The notes under the pieces: model-generated
The model's input: the letters and a program-made list of their open reading frames with translations, nothing else
The model's database searches: none
What the model was told of the DNA's origin: nothing
Program-made: the position numbers and the translations under genes
In this document: positions 15,554 through 25,500 of the stretch, in pieces
Numbering within the stretch: the first letter of the stretch is position 1
Layout of the letters: every line of letters starts with the position of its first letter
NCBI GenBank assembly: GCA_024697225.1
Contig: JAILGA010000097.1
Coordinates: forward strand, 1 to 44,390
Length of the DNA stretch: 44,390 nt
Reading direction: 5' to 3'
Origin: Lachnospiraceae bacterium
GTDB lineage: Bacteria > Bacillota > Clostridia > Lachnospirales > Lachnospiraceae

Positions 15554-18500
15554 GAGCGGTAGAAACTGCACTGGCGGGGACGGCCGCTTTTTCGGAGGCC
15601 CGGGCATCCCTGGCGCGCGGCGATTCGCCCGTGTGGATAAGCGGTATCGCGGATCCCGCAAAAAGCGCGTTCATTGATGCGCTCGCGGGCAGCTCAAGAT
15701 ACAGGCTCATCATAACCTACAGTGAGACGCGCATACGCGACTTATGCGCGGAAATGGGCTTTTATGACCGGAACGTCATGGCGTGGCCCACAAAGGATAT
15801 GATCTTTTTTCAGGCTGACATACACAGCAGCGCCATTGAAGCAGGGAGAATGGCCTGCATCAGGCGTCTGGCCGATGGGAGACCTGTCACTATAGTCGCA
15901 TCAGCGGCGTCGCTTCTGACGCCCTGCGTACCCATGTCGGTGATCAGGGATTCCAGACTTGAGATAGACAAAAGGAAGCCCGCTGCGGAGGAGGAAATGA
16001 TCCCCGCTCTCGTGAATATGGGATATGTGCGTGTGCCGACAGTCGAGGCTCCGGGGCAGTTCGCTGTAAGAGGCGACATCCTCGATGTTTTCGATCTGAC
16101 GCAGGACGTTCCGTACCGCATAGAGTTCTGGGGCGACGAGGTCACATCGATACGCAGCTTTGATATCCTTTCGCAGCGCTCCGTGGAAAAACTTGAGACC
16201 ATAAGGATCATGCCCGCCACGGAACTGGTGATGGACGATGCCAGGAAGAAAGCGGGTCTGGAACGCATAAAAAGCGAGCTTGCGATAACGGAAAGGAAAC
16301 TCAGGGACGGTTTTCACACGAGCGAGGCGCACAGGCTGAAAACCGATACGGAGGCCTTCATTGAGGCATTTGCCGAGGCGTGCGGAACCGTCAACGCCGA
16401 ACCGTATATCAGATATTTCTTTGAAGAGACGGAGAGTCTCGCCGACTATTTTCCCGCGGATAAGAGTGCTTTTTTCGTGGATGAACCGGTCAAGGTGTGC
16501 GAGCAACTGCGTATGTTAAGGGATGAATTTGCCGCAGGCATGGGCGGAAGGGTTCAGGCGGGACTGTGCCTTCCGGGCGCGTGTGATCTGCCCGAGGATC
16601 CGGATACGGCACTGTACCGGATCGCGAAAAGATCGTGCACCGAACTTTCATCGCTGGATTCAAGGACCGGAATTATGGAAGCGCTGATTCCGGAAAGTGA
16701 TCTTGCGGTGAGCACTTCCTCCATCGCGTCATATAACAATGCCTTTCCGAGACTTGCGGAGGAAGTAAAGGCCAAATCGAGAAAAAAAGAAAGGACAGTC
16801 ATCATCTCCGGTGTCAGGAGCAGGGCGAAGCGCCTTGTGGAAGAGCTAAGGGAATTCGACGTTACGGCGTTCTACAACGAGGATCCAATGAGGGTGCCGG
16901 AGCCGGGAGAGGTGATGCTGTACTACGGCCAGCTCCCAAGGGGCTTTTATCTGCCCGAAGCGGGCTTTTCCCTCATTTCCGAGAGCGATATTTTTACCCG
17001 CAAAGAGCGGGGGAAGAAAAAGCGAAGATCCGATTTCAGGGGCGAGAAGATCGGGAGCTTCCAGGACCTCAAGCCCGGCGATTACGTGGTACATGAGGAC
17101 CACGGTCTGGGTATATACCGCGGCATAGAAAAGATAGAGACGGATCACGCGGTCAGGGATTACGTAAAGGTTGAATACGGGGACGGCGGCTGCCTGTATG
17201 TACTGGCTACAGGGGTTGACGTGCTGCAGAAATATGCGGCGGGCTCCGATGATGACGGAAAACCCAGAAATGTAAGGCTGAACCGCCTCGGAGGCAGCGA
17301 GTGGCAGCGTACCAAGAGCAGAGTCAGGTCGTCTGTCGATGAGATCGCCTCGGATCTGGTGGAGCTTTATGCTAAAAGAAGTGACGAGAAGGGCTTTCAT
17401 TTCGGCGGGGATACCGTGTGGCAGCAGGAGTTTGAGGACGCATTTCCCTTTGAGGAAACGGCAGATCAGCTGGATGCAATTGCCGCGGTCAAAAATGATA
17501 TGGAGTCTGACAGGATAATGGACCGTCTGATCTGCGGCGATGTGGGCTTCGGAAAGACGGAGATCGCGATCCGCGCGGCGTTCAAGGCGGTCCAGGACGG
17601 CAAACAGGTGGCGGTACTGGTGCCCACTACGATACTTGCCCAGCAGCACTATAACACCTTTGTCAGGAGAATGAAGGATTATCCGGTAAAGATAGAGCTT
17701 CTCTCCAGGTTCAGGACCAGGGCAGAGATTAAGCGAACCATAGAGGATGTGAAAAAGGGTGTTACTGATATAGTGATAGGTACTCACAGGCTTCTGTCGG
17801 ACGATGTGGCATATAAGGATCTGGGACTCCTTGTGGTCGACGAGGAGCAGCGCTTCGGCGTGACGCACAAGGAAAAGATAAAGAAACTCAGGGAGAGCGT
17901 GGATGTGCTGACACTCTCCGCGACCCCGATACCCAGAACACTTCATATGAGTCTGGTGGGGATAAGGGACATGAGCCTTCTGGAGGAGGCGCCGAACGAC
18001 AGGCTGCCGATCCAGACCTATGTCACGGAGTATCACGATGAACTTGTCAGAGAGGCGATCTCCCGCGAACTGGCGAGAAACGGCCAGGTGTATTATGTAT
18101 ATAACAGGATAAACCGGATAGGCGAAGTGGCATTCAGGCTGCAGGAGCTGGTGCCGGGCGCAAGGGTCGCCTTTGCCCACGGGCGGATGCCCGAGCATGA
18201 GCTGGAAAAGATCATGTATGATTTCATCGACGGTGAGATAGATGTTCTGGTGTCCACCACGATCATCGAGACGGGCCTGGACATACCCAATGTCAACACA
18301 ATGATCATACATGACGCCGACAAGATGGGACTTGCGCAGCTCTATCAGCTGAGAGGCCGTGTGGGCCGATCCAACAGGACGGCATACGCATTCCTTCTGT
18401 ATCAGAGGGATAAGCTTTTGAAGGAAGTGGCGGAGAAGAGGCTGCTCGCGATACGCGAGTTCACTGATCTCGGCAGCGGCTACAGGATCGCAATGAGGGA

Positions 18501-19140
18501 TCTGGAGATAAGAGGCGCCGGAAATCTTCTCGGCAAAAGTCAGAGCGGACACATCCAGGAGATAGGATACGATTTGTACTGCAAGCTCCTCTCCCAGGCG
18601 GTCAGGGAGAAGAAGGCGGCGGATAAGGACGGGAATGCGCCGATGAGCGCGGATTTCTCAACGACCGTGGATATAACAGCGGATGCCTTTATACCGGCGG
18701 ATTATATCATCAATGAGGAACAAAAGCTTGAGGTATATAAGAGGATAGCTGCCGTGTGTTCCGACGATGAGAGGCAGGATATGAGGGATGAGCTTATCGA
18801 CAGATTCGGGCCTCCGCCGGTGTGCGTGGAAAACCTTATAAGGATAAGCGTTATACGCGCAAGGGCGCACAGGCTGTGCGTGACAAGGCTCACGGGTGAA
18901 AAGGGCAGGATAAAGGTTCTTACCCTGAAGCTTGCAAGTCTTCTGCCGCAGGGTGTGCAGGGACTTTTAGAGAGCTATTCGGGGGTTATGAAATGGTATG
19001 GAACAGGAACGCCGGAATTTGTGTTAGAATATAAAAGTACGGGCGGCAAGGCGGAATCGGAAGAGGAGCTTCTTAGAACTGCCGAGGAGATGCTTGACCG
19101 CATGGAACGGTATCTTTTGCCCGGGGAGGAGAGATCATGA
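15550..19140 (+). CDS. mfd: Transcription-repair coupling factor
   Basis: ATP-driven translocase that displaces RNA polymerase stalled at lesions and recruits UvrA. The 1196-residue protein shows the full domain order: N-terminal UvrB-like region with [18 protein letters not shown], the RNA polymerase interaction domain with [17 protein letters not shown] (about 508-525), Walker [10 protein letters not shown] (about 662-670), the DEEQRFG box (about 764-770), helicase motif [13 protein letters not shown], and a C-terminal TRCF domain with DRFGPPP. The start is TTG at 15550, overlapping the pth stop and preceded by GGAGGAGG. An antisense open frame of 568 codons inside it is a shadow. Confidence 0.97.
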   Translation: MRAVETALAGTAAFSEARASLARGDSPVWISGIADPAKSAFIDALAGSSRYRLIITYSETRIRDLCAEMGFYDRNVMAWPTKDMIFFQADIHSSAIEAGRMACIRRLADGRPVTIVASAASLLTPCVPMSVIRDSRLEIDKRKPAAEEEMIPALVNMGYVRVPTVEAPGQFAVRGDILDVFDLTQDVPYRIEFWGDEVTSIRSFDILSQRSVEKLETIRIMPATELVMDDARKKAGLERIKSELAITERKLRDGFHTSEAHRLKTDTEAFIEAFAEACGTVNAEPYIRYFFEETESLADYFPADKSAFFVDEPVKVCEQLRMLRDEFAAGMGGRVQAGLCLPGACDLPEDPDTALYRIAKRSCTELSSLDSRTGIMEALIPESDLAVSTSSIASYNNAFPRLAEEVKAKSRKKERTVIISGVRSRAKRLVEELREFDVTAFYNEDPMRVPEPGEVMLYYGQLPRGFYLPEAGFSLISESDIFTRKERGKKKRRSDFRGEKIGSFQDLKPGDYVVHEDHGLGIYRGIEKIETDHAVRDYVKVEYGDGGCLYVLATGVDVLQKYAAGSDDDGKPRNVRLNRLGGSEWQRTKSRVRSSVDEIASDLVELYAKRSDEKGFHFGGDTVWQQEFEDAFPFEETADQLDAIAAVKNDMESDRIMDRLICGDVGFGKTEIAIRAAFKAVQDGKQVAVLVPTTILAQQHYNTFVRRMKDYPVKIELLSRFRTRAEIKRTIEDVKKGVTDIVIGTHRLLSDDVAYKDLGLLVVDEEQRFGVTHKEKIKKLRESVDVLTLSATPIPRTLHMSLVGIRDMSLLEEAPNDRLPIQTYVTEYHDELVREAISRELARNGQVYYVYNRINRIGEVAFRLQELVPGARVAFAHGRMPEHELEKIMYDFIDGEIDVLVSTTIIETGLDIPNVNTMIIHDADKMGLAQLYQLRGRVGRSNRTAYAFLLYQRDKLLKEVAEKRLLAIREFTDLGSGYRIAMRDLEIRGAGNLLGKSQSGHIQEIGYDLYCKLLSQAVREKKAADKDGNAPMSADFSTTVDITADAFIPADYIINEEQKLEVYKRIAAVCSDDERQDMRDELIDRFGPPPVCVENLIRISVIRARAHRLCVTRLTGEKGRIKVLTLKLASLLPQGVQGLLESYSGVMKWYGTGTPEFVLEYKSTGGKAESEEELLRTAEEMLDRMERYLLPGEERS

Positions 19141-20330
19141 TAAATGAAAAGTATGAAAAGATGCTGGGAGCAAAGAATATCATAAGAGTGCTCTCGGAGT
19201 TTGCGACAGCCAGGGGAAAGGAGATCGGATACGACAATGTCTTTGACTACAGTCTGGGCAATCCGTCGGTCCCGCCGCCGCAGGAATTCACCGACACGAT
19301 GGAAAGACTCCTGAAGGACAGGAATCCGGTGGAACTCCACGGATATTCGCCGACACTCGGAAATCCCCTTTTCAAGGAAAAGATCGCGCAGTCCCTGAAT
19401 GAAAGATTCGGCATGTCCTACACGGCAGGTCACATTTTTCCGACCACCGGCGCTGCAGGGGCGATCGCGCACGCTGTGCGAGCAGTTACGAAACCCGGTG
19501 ATGAGATAATCACGTTCGCGCCGTTTTTCCCTGAATACGTTCCTTACATTGAGGGCGCAGGCTGCACGCTCACGGTTGTGCCCGCGGACAGGGAGAGCTT
19601 CCAGATCAATTTTGACGCCTTTGAGAGCATGATGAACGAACGCGTCGCGGCCGTACTCATAAACACACCGAACAATCCGTCGGGCCAGATGTATTCGGCG
19701 GAAACGCTGACGAAGCTCGCGGGTATGCTGAAAGACGCGTCCGTAAAATACGGAAAGACAGTATTTCTGATATCGGATGAGCCGTACAGGGAGATCGTTT
19801 TTGACGGCGTGAAAGCCCCGTACGTATCCCTGTTCTATCCCAACACGCTCTCCTGCTATTCCTTCTCCAAATCACTTTCACTGCCCGGAGAGAGGATAGG
19901 TTATGTGGCTGTGAATCCGGAGTGCGAGAAAGCGGATGTGATAGTCCCAATGTGCGGCCAGATATCAAGAGGACTCGGGCACAACTGCCCGCCTTCCGTC
20001 ATACAGATAGCGGTCGCCGAGACTTGCATGCTGACAAGCGATCTGTCGGTGTATGAGAAGAATATGAACCTTATATACGATAAACTGACGGAACTCGGAT
20101 ATTCCGTAATAAGGCCGGGCGGAACCTTTTACATCATGCCCAAAGCGATGGAGGAGGATTCAGTCGCATTCTGCGAGAAGGCAAAGAAGTACGATCTTAT
20201 CCTGGTGCCCGCCGACGGCTTCGGAGCGAGCGGCTACTTCAGGATGGCCTATTGCATTGATACTGAAAAGGTGATCAGATCTCTTGATGCTTTCGAGAGA
20301 TTTACGAGAGAGGAATACGGAACATGCTGA
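19137..20330 (+). CDS. PLP-dependent aminotransferase, class I/II
   Basis: Fold-type I aminotransferase, probably acting on an aspartate-, aromatic- or Ala-like amino acid; the substrate cannot be told. The PLP lysine is K245 in SFSKSLSLPGERIGY, and NTPNNPSGQMYS and ISDEPYREIVFDG supply the Asn and Asp-x-x-Tyr that hold the cofactor. The N-terminal DYSLGNPSVPPP is the usual substrate-binding segment. Length 397 residues is normal. The ATG overlaps the mfd stop by 4 nt and its end overlaps uppP, so pth-mfd-aminotransferase-uppP appear to be one transcript. Confidence 0.88.
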   Translation: MINEKYEKMLGAKNIIRVLSEFATARGKEIGYDNVFDYSLGNPSVPPPQEFTDTMERLLKDRNPVELHGYSPTLGNPLFKEKIAQSLNERFGMSYTAGHIFPTTGAAGAIAHAVRAVTKPGDEIITFAPFFPEYVPYIEGAGCTLTVVPADRESFQINFDAFESMMNERVAAVLINTPNNPSGQMYSAETLTKLAGMLKDASVKYGKTVFLISDEPYREIVFDGVKAPYVSLFYPNTLSCYSFSKSLSLPGERIGYVAVNPECEKADVIVPMCGQISRGLGHNCPPSVIQIAVAETCMLTSDLSVYEKNMNLIYDKLTELGYSVIRPGGTFYIMPKAMEEDSVAFCEKAKKYDLILVPADGFGASGYFRMAYCIDTEKVIRSLDAFERFTREEYGTC

Positions 20331-21184
20331 ATGTATTGAAAGCGGTCATATTCGGTATAGTCGAGGGGATCACGGAGTGGCTGCCCATAAGCTCCACAGG
20401 GCACATGATACTGTTGAACGAGATATTTCCGATGGAGGTGTCGCCGGAGTTCTGGGATGTGTTTCTTGTGCTGATACAGCTCGGTGCGGTGCTTGCCGTG
20501 GTGGTCATGTATTTTGACAAGCTCTGGCCTTTTACCTACAGCAGCAAGCACAAGAGGGGGAAAAGCGGCATTGCGGTCAAACCCGAGATAGTGGTGCTGT
20601 GGCTTTTGATCATAGTCGCGTGTCTGCCGGCGGCGATTGTGGGGATACTGTTTGAAGACGTGTTTGACAGACTTTTCTACAATCCGCTGTGCGTGGCGCT
20701 TGCGCTCATTATTTTCGGTATCGCTTTTATCGTCATCGAGATAAGGAACACAGGCAGACGCGTCCGCATCACGTCCATAGACAATATGGATTTCAAAACA
20801 GCCATACTGATCGGACTGTTTCAGGTGCTGGCAGCAATATTCCCCGGCACTTCCAGATCGGGCGCCACCATACTGGGCGGGCTTCTCATCGGCGTAAAGA
20901 GGAGCGTCGCCGCGGAGTTCACATTTCTGCTGGCAGTTCCCGTAATGGCCGGGGCCAGTATTCTGAAGGTGGTAAAGGCCGTTGTAAAAGGCGCAGGCTT
21001 CACGGGAGCCGAGGTGAGCATACTCGCGGTGGGCATGATAGTGGCGTTTGCGGTGTCGTTACTGGTGATCAGGTTCCTCATGAATTACATCAGGAAACAT
21101 GATTTCAAGGTATTCGGCTGGTACAGGATAGCGCTGGGCATCATAGTCCTGGTGGTGTTCGGTATACGGAGAGCCCTTATTTGA
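20324..21184 (+). CDS. uppP: Undecaprenyl-diphosphatase
   Basis: Integral membrane phosphatase (BacA type) that converts undecaprenyl diphosphate to the monophosphate lipid carrier used in peptidoglycan and wall polymer export; it also gives low-level bacitracin tolerance. The two signature segments are present, EGITEWLPISSTGHMIL near the N-terminus and FPGTSRSGATILGGL in the middle, with the catalytic Glu, Ser and Arg residues. About seven to eight hydrophobic segments can be counted. Length 286 residues is typical. The start overlaps the aminotransferase end by 7 nt. The stop codon lies inside the -35 box of the next promoter. Confidence 0.96.
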   Translation: MLNVLKAVIFGIVEGITEWLPISSTGHMILLNEIFPMEVSPEFWDVFLVLIQLGAVLAVVVMYFDKLWPFTYSSKHKRGKSGIAVKPEIVVLWLLIIVACLPAAIVGILFEDVFDRLFYNPLCVALALIIFGIAFIVIEIRNTGRRVRITSIDNMDFKTAILIGLFQVLAAIFPGTSRSGATILGGLLIGVKRSVAAEFTFLLAVPVMAGASILKVVKAVVKGAGFTGAEVSILAVGMIVAFAVSLLVIRFLMNYIRKHDFKVFGWYRIALGIIVLVVFGIRRALI

Positions 21185-21209
21185 CACGGCAGAAAAAGTG
21201 TATTATCCT
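21181..21209 (+). promoter_or_regulatory. Promoter of the DUF6465 gene
   Basis: TTGACA (21181-21186), 17 nt, TATCCT (21204-21209); the -35 is perfect and overlaps the uppP stop codon. The predicted leader is about 65 nt to the ATG at 21280. Confidence 0.5.
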
Positions 21210-21279
21210 TAAAAATATCCAGCGGAAGGCGGCTTTAGGCACAGCCGAAGGCGTATTGACATCAATCGGAGGGAGTAAG

Positions 21280-21663
21280 ATGCAGGCTAAAAAAACGACC
21301 GGAAACGTTAAGACCAAGACGGTGAAGAAGGAGGCGGCGCCCGTTAAGAAGACGGCTGCAAAGAAGACGGCAGCAGTGAAAACTGCGGCTGCAAAGAAGA
21401 CAGAGGCGAAAAAGACCGGCAGAAAGAGATCCGTTGCATCTACCATAAGTCTCTCCAAAAAGATCAATTATGTTCTCCAGTGCAAGGCCAATCCCGAGGG
21501 GATCTCGTACAGCCAGCTGGTTGCGACCACAAAGGACATCTGGCGCACCAGGCTCGGGAAAAAAGCCGGAGATATCAAAGAGATAGAACTGTATATCAAG
21601 CCCGAGGAGGGTAAGGTCTACTTCGTTATCAATAAGGACACGAGAGGCGATTTCGACCTCTGA
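21280..21663 (+). CDS. DUF6465-type protein with histone H1-like Lys/Ala N-terminus
   Basis: A 127-residue protein in two parts. The first 50 residues are almost only Lys, Ala, Thr, Val and Glu with repeated KKTAA / AAKKT units, like the tail of histone H1 or of bacterial H1-like proteins. The remaining 75 or so form a compact domain (YVLQCKANPEGISYSQLVATTKDIW and IELYIKPEEGKVYFVINKD) that I associate with DUF6465, a family mainly of Lachnospiraceae-type clostridia with no known function. The ATG at 21280 has GGAGGGAG just upstream; the open frame reaching back to 21181 is not used. Nucleic acid binding is an inference from charge alone. Confidence 0.75.
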   Translation: MQAKKTTGNVKTKTVKKEAAPVKKTAAKKTAAVKTAAAKKTEAKKTGRKRSVASTISLSKKINYVLQCKANPEGISYSQLVATTKDIWRTRLGKKAGDIKEIELYIKPEEGKVYFVINKDTRGDFDL

Positions 21664-21691
21664 TCGACTTCATATTTATTTAATACTTTTT

Positions 21692-21726
21692 ACGCCGCAT
21701 CTTTGTTGACATCTAAGATGCGGCGT
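21692..21726 (+). terminator. Hairpin terminator after the DUF6465 gene
   Basis: Perfect 12-bp arms (21692-21703 and 21715-21726) with an 11-nt loop, followed by GTTATTTTAT. The loop and right arm also contain the promoter of the heat-shock operon. Confidence 0.75.
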
Positions 21727-21734
21727 GTTATTTT
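21706..21734 (+). promoter_or_regulatory. Sigma-A promoter of the hrcA-grpE-dnaK-dnaJ operon
   Basis: TTGACA (21706-21711), 17 nt, TATTTT (21729-21734). The start site would be about 21741, eight bases before the CIRCE operator, the usual geometry for HrcA repression. The -35 lies in the loop of the preceding terminator. Confidence 0.75.
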
Positions 21735-21748
21735 ATCTTCTGATGATG

Positions 21749-21775
21749 TTAGCACTCGAATGAGGTGAGTGCTAA
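21749..21775 (+). promoter_or_regulatory. CIRCE operator (HrcA binding site)
   Basis: TTAGCACTC-N9-GAGTGCTAA, an exact match to the CIRCE consensus with the canonical 9-nt spacer. It lies between the promoter and hrcA, so the operon should be repressed by HrcA and released on heat shock when GroEL becomes limiting. Confidence 0.98.
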
Positions 21776-21792
21776 CACACGGAGAAAAGAGT

Positions 21793-22818
21793 ATGCTGCT
21801 TGATGACAGGAAAAAGAAGATATTGCACGCAATCGTAAGGAATTATCTGGAGACGGGTGAGCCTGTCGGTTCGCGCACGATATCCAAGGACAGCGAGCTG
21901 GGCTTAAGTTCCGCGACCATCAGAAACGAAATGGCGGACCTCGAGGAGATGGGGCTGATCATACAGCCTCACACTTCCGCCGGCAGGATACCGTCAGATA
22001 AGGGCTACAGGCTCTACGTGGACGAGATGCTGGCAGACAGGGAGAGAGAGGTCGAGGAGATGAAGGAACTCCTGCTTTCCAGGGAGGAAAAGCTGGAGAA
22101 TCTTCTCAAACAGGTCGCAAAGCTTCTGGCGGTGAATACGAATTACGCCACAATGATCTCCGCGCCGGCGCTCAAGGGCAACAGACTGAAGTTCATACAG
22201 ATCTCGAGGGTGGACGTAAACCACGTACTCGCCACGGTCGTCATGGAGGGCAATGTGATAAAGAACAGAATGGTCCTTGTGGACGAGAATCCCGATGACG
22301 AGACGATGCTTGCGCTGAATATGCTGCTGAACACCAGGCTCGCAGGGCTTTCGGCTGACGAGATCAATCTGGGAATGATAGCAGCTCTCAAAAAGGAAGC
22401 GGGCATTCACGGCGAGATCATTGAGAAAGTGGTGGATGCGGCAGCAGAGACCATCCGCGATGATGACAACCTCGAGATATATACGAGCGGTGCAAATAAC
22501 ATATTCCGCTACCCCGAGCTCGCCGATAAAGGGCGCGCGAGCAAACTGATAACAACATTTGAGGAGAAGACCGAGCTTGAAAACATCGCGATTCAGTCTC
22601 TCTCGAAGGCTGATCAGGAGGACGGCATTCAGGTCTACATAGGAAGTGAGGCGCCTGCGGAGGCTATGCAGGATTGCAGCGTGGTGACGGCGACCTATGA
22701 ACTCGGCGAAGGCATGAGGGGAACGATAGGCGTCATAGGACCCAAGCGTATGGATTACGACAGGGTCGTCAGGATAATGAAGAATGTTATGAAACAGCTG
22801 GATGATATGTATCACTGA
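21793..22818 (+). CDS. hrcA: Heat-inducible transcription repressor HrcA
   Basis: Repressor of class I heat-shock genes; binds the CIRCE site immediately upstream and so controls its own operon. The N-terminal winged helix is visible in ILHAIVRNYLETGEPVGSRTISKDSELGLSSATIRNEMADLEEMGLI, followed by the strongly conserved PHTSAGRIPSDKGYRLYVD. The C-terminal part is the GAF-like HrcA domain ending in IGVIGPKRMDYDRVV. I use ATG 21793, with GGAG at 21781-21784, since the earlier in-frame GTG at 21769 lies inside CIRCE. Length 341 residues is normal. Confidence 0.97.
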   Translation: MLLDDRKKKILHAIVRNYLETGEPVGSRTISKDSELGLSSATIRNEMADLEEMGLIIQPHTSAGRIPSDKGYRLYVDEMLADREREVEEMKELLLSREEKLENLLKQVAKLLAVNTNYATMISAPALKGNRLKFIQISRVDVNHVLATVVMEGNVIKNRMVLVDENPDDETMLALNMLLNTRLAGLSADEINLGMIAALKKEAGIHGEIIEKVVDAAAETIRDDDNLEIYTSGANNIFRYPELADKGRASKLITTFEEKTELENIAIQSLSKADQEDGIQVYIGSEAPAEAMQDCSVVTATYELGEGMRGTIGVIGPKRMDYDRVVRIMKNVMKQLDDMYH

Positions 22819-22844
22819 GGATTCAGAAAGGATGTGACCCACAG

Positions 22845-23522
22845 ATGTCAGAGAAAAAGACAGATATTGATGATGAGAAGAAGATGACTGATGTAGAAAA
22901 GGAAGTAAAGGAAGCGGAGAAAGAGACGGGAGCGGCTGACACCCCTCCGAAGGCTGAGGGGAAAGCGGCGGATACGACACCGGATGGCAGGGAAGAAGCC
23001 GGTAAGACCCCCGATAAAAAGGACGGGAAGAGCGAGCAGACACCTGATGCTAAGAAGCCGCTGTTTGGCAAGAAGAAGCCCGATCCGCTCAAGGAAAAGA
23101 TCGATGAGCTCCAGGACAGATGCATGAGACAGATGGCCGAGTTCGAGAATTTCAGGAAGAGGACCGACAGGGAGAAGGCGCAGATGTTCGATACGGGCGT
23201 CGTGAATGTGGTAGAAAAGCTTCTTCCGGTAGTGGACAACTTTGAGCGCGGACTGGCTGCCGCACCTGCATCGGACGAGAATAAGGCCTTCGCTGACGGT
23301 ATGAACATGATCTACAAGCAGCTTGTCAAGATGCTGGATGATCTGGGAGTCAAGCCGATCGAGGCGCTGGGACAGGACTTTGATCCGAATTTCCACAATG
23401 CGGTGATGCAGGTGGAAGCCACCGAGGAGTACGCCTCGGGCAAGGTGGCGCAGGAGATGCAGAAGGGTTATATCTACCACGATACGGTCGTGAGACACAG
23501 TATGGTGGCGGTTGCGGAGTAA
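22845..23522 (+). CDS. grpE: Nucleotide exchange factor GrpE
   Basis: Homodimeric cochaperone that releases ADP from DnaK. The first 80 residues are highly charged and low in complexity (Lys, Glu, Asp, Thr, Pro), longer than in most GrpE proteins. The conserved GrpE domain follows, with the coiled-coil dimer region RCMRQMAEFENFRKRTDREK and the beta-rich head GQDFDPNFHNAVMQVEA plus a C-terminal GYIYHDTVVRHSMVAVAE. Length 225 residues. It is 26 nt after hrcA in the CIRCE-controlled operon. Confidence 0.97.
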   Translation: MSEKKTDIDDEKKMTDVEKEVKEAEKETGAADTPPKAEGKAADTTPDGREEAGKTPDKKDGKSEQTPDAKKPLFGKKKPDPLKEKIDELQDRCMRQMAEFENFRKRTDREKAQMFDTGVVNVVEKLLPVVDNFERGLAAAPASDENKAFADGMNMIYKQLVKMLDDLGVKPIEALGQDFDPNFHNAVMQVEATEEYASGKVAQEMQKGYIYHDTVVRHSMVAVAE

Positions 23523-23569
23523 TTCCATAAGTCAAAAATTCTTTCACTATAAAGAAGGAGGAAAATAAA

Positions 23570-25465
23570 ATGAGCAAGATTATAGGTATCGATCTGGGAA
23601 CGACTAACAGCTGTGTGGCAGTCATGGAGGGCGGAAAGCCTACAGTTATAGCGAACGCCGAGGGCGCACGCACCACACCGTCAATAGTTGCATTTACAAA
23701 GACCGGCGAGAGGCTTGTGGGTGAGCCCGCAAAGCGTCAGGCGGTCACCAATGCGGACAGGACCATCGCATCCATCAAGCGTGATATGGGTACCGACCGC
23801 GGCAGGACCATCGACGAGAAGAAGTATTCTCCCCAGATGATCTCCGCAATGATCCTTCAGAAGCTCAAGGCGGATGCCGAGCAGTATCTGGGCGAAAAGG
23901 TCAGCGAAGCGGTAATCACAGTGCCCGCATATTTCAATGACGCACAGAGACAGGCTACCAAGGATGCCGGCAAGATTGCAGGCCTTGAGGTCAAGCGTAT
24001 CATCAACGAGCCCACTGCTGCGGCTCTGGCCTATGGACTTGACAACGAGAAAGAGCAGAAGATCATGGTCTACGATCTGGGCGGCGGCACCTTTGATGTC
24101 TCCATCATAGAGATCGGCGACGGTGTCATAGAGGTTCTCGCAACCAACGGCGACACTCATCTTGGCGGCGATGACTTTGACCAGAGGATAATGAACTGGA
24201 TGGTTGAGGAGTTCAAGAAGAAGGAGGGAGTGGATCTCTCCGGCGACAAGATGGCCATGCAGCGTCTCAAGGAAGCGGCAGAGAAGGCCAAGAAGGAGCT
24301 TTCATCCACCACTACGACGAACATCAATCTGCCTTTCATAACCGCGACGGCAGAGGGACCCAAGCATTTCGACATGGATCTTACAAAGGCCAAGTTCGAA
24401 GAGCTGATCAGTGACCTCGTTGAGAAGACGGCAATACCTGTCCAGAACGCCATGAAGGATGCGGGACTCAACAATTCCGATCTGGGACAGGTCCTTCTGG
24501 TCGGCGGATCCACCAGAGTGCCCTGTGTTGTGGACAAGGTCAGACAGCTCACGGGCAAGGAGCCTTCCAAGACACTCAATCCCGACGAGTGTGTTGCCAT
24601 AGGTGCGTCCGTCCAGGGCGGAAAGCTCGCGGGAGATGCGGGTGCCGGCGACATCCTGCTGCTTGATGTCACCCCGCTTTCACTCTCTATAGAGACGATG
24701 GGCGGTGTCGCAACGAAACTCATCGAGCGCAATACGACGATCCCCACCAAGAAGAGCCAGGTATTCTCAACGGCCGCCGATAACCAGACCGCTGTTGATA
24801 TCAACGTTCTTCAGGGCGAGAGGCAGTTCGCAAGGGACAATAAGTCACTGGGACAGTTCAGACTTGACGGCATACCGCCCGCAATGCGCGGAGTACCGCA
24901 GATCGAGGTCACCTTTGATATCGATGCCAACGGTATAGTGAACGTGTCCGCCAAGGATCTGGGAACAGGCAAGGAGCAGCATATCACCATTACCGCTGGC
25001 TCCAACATGAGCGATGCTGATATCGAGAAGGCTGTCAAGGAAGCCGCCGAATTCGAGGCTCAGGACAGGAAGCGCAAGGAAGGTATAGACGCCCGCAATG
25101 AGGCCGACAGCTTCGTGTTCCAGACCGAGAAGGCCATAAAGGATGTCGGTGACAAGATCGATCCTTCACAGAGAGCCACGGTAGAGGACGACCTCAAGGG
25201 TCTCAAGGACATACTGGAGGCCACCAAGGACAGAGAACTCACCGACGGCGAGATCGAAGATATCAAGACAAAGAAAGAAAAGCTCATGAACGATGCCCAG
25301 GCGCTTTTTGCCAAGGTATACGAGAACGCACAGGGCGCAGCCGGCGCCGGTGCGGGCCCCGATATGTCGGGTATGGGACCTGACATGGGCGCGGCAGGTG
25401 CTTCCGGCACGTCGAACACTTCCGGCGGAGATGATGTAGTAGACGGTGATTACCGCGAGGTTTGA
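23570..25465 (+). CDS. dnaK: Chaperone protein DnaK (Hsp70)
   Basis: ATP-dependent Hsp70 chaperone acting with DnaJ and GrpE in the cytoplasm. The ATPase domain starts [19 protein letters not shown] and contains [13 protein letters not shown] and [13 protein letters not shown]; the linker segment [16 protein letters not shown] and the substrate-binding beta domain follow. The C-terminal lid ends in a Gly/Ala/Ser-rich tail and [11 protein letters not shown], a usual form for Firmicutes. Length 631 residues. GGAGG lies nine bases before the ATG. A small TTCTTT/AAAGAA hairpin is present in the 47-nt gap after grpE. Confidence 0.99.
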   Translation: MSKIIGIDLGTTNSCVAVMEGGKPTVIANAEGARTTPSIVAFTKTGERLVGEPAKRQAVTNADRTIASIKRDMGTDRGRTIDEKKYSPQMISAMILQKLKADAEQYLGEKVSEAVITVPAYFNDAQRQATKDAGKIAGLEVKRIINEPTAAALAYGLDNEKEQKIMVYDLGGGTFDVSIIEIGDGVIEVLATNGDTHLGGDDFDQRIMNWMVEEFKKKEGVDLSGDKMAMQRLKEAAEKAKKELSSTTTTNINLPFITATAEGPKHFDMDLTKAKFEELISDLVEKTAIPVQNAMKDAGLNNSDLGQVLLVGGSTRVPCVVDKVRQLTGKEPSKTLNPDECVAIGASVQGGKLAGDAGAGDILLLDVTPLSLSIETMGGVATKLIERNTTIPTKKSQVFSTAADNQTAVDINVLQGERQFARDNKSLGQFRLDGIPPAMRGVPQIEVTFDIDANGIVNVSAKDLGTGKEQHITITAGSNMSDADIEKAVKEAAEFEAQDRKRKEGIDARNEADSFVFQTEKAIKDVGDKIDPSQRATVEDDLKGLKDILEATKDRELTDGEIEDIKTKKEKLMNDAQALFAKVYENAQGAAGAGAGPDMSGMGPDMGAAGASGTSNTSGGDDVVDGDYREV

Positions 25466-25472
25466 TGAGGGT

Positions 25473-25489
25473 CGCGGCAGCCTGCCGCG
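25473..25489 (+). other. Hairpin between dnaK and dnaJ
   Basis: CGCGGCAG and CTGCCGCG (25473-25480, 25482-25489) form a perfect GC-rich inverted repeat with one central base, abutting the weak GGGTGA ribosome site of dnaJ. There is no U-tract. It may set the dnaK:dnaJ ratio by partial termination, RNA end protection or masking of the ribosome site. Confidence 0.5.
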
Positions 25490-25500
25490 GGTGAACAGAT

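Noticed and set aside
16846..18552. 568-codon open frame antisense to mfd
   Set aside because: It lies wholly within the well-supported mfd gene, has no recognisable domain and arises from the codon bias of the sense strand.
15550..21184. Sporulation locus suggested by spoVG and a SleB domain
   Set aside because: SpoVG and SleB-type domains are both common in non-sporulating Firmicutes, and no strictly sporulation-specific gene occurs in the window.
21256..21261. TTGACA shortly before the DUF6465 gene
   Set aside because: It lies only about 20 nt before the ATG and overlaps the ribosome site region, with no -10 that could give a useful transcript.
21994..23043. 349-codon antisense frame over hrcA and grpE
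   Set aside because: Overlaps two certain genes and has a His/Tyr/Leu-rich composition typical of a shadow frame.
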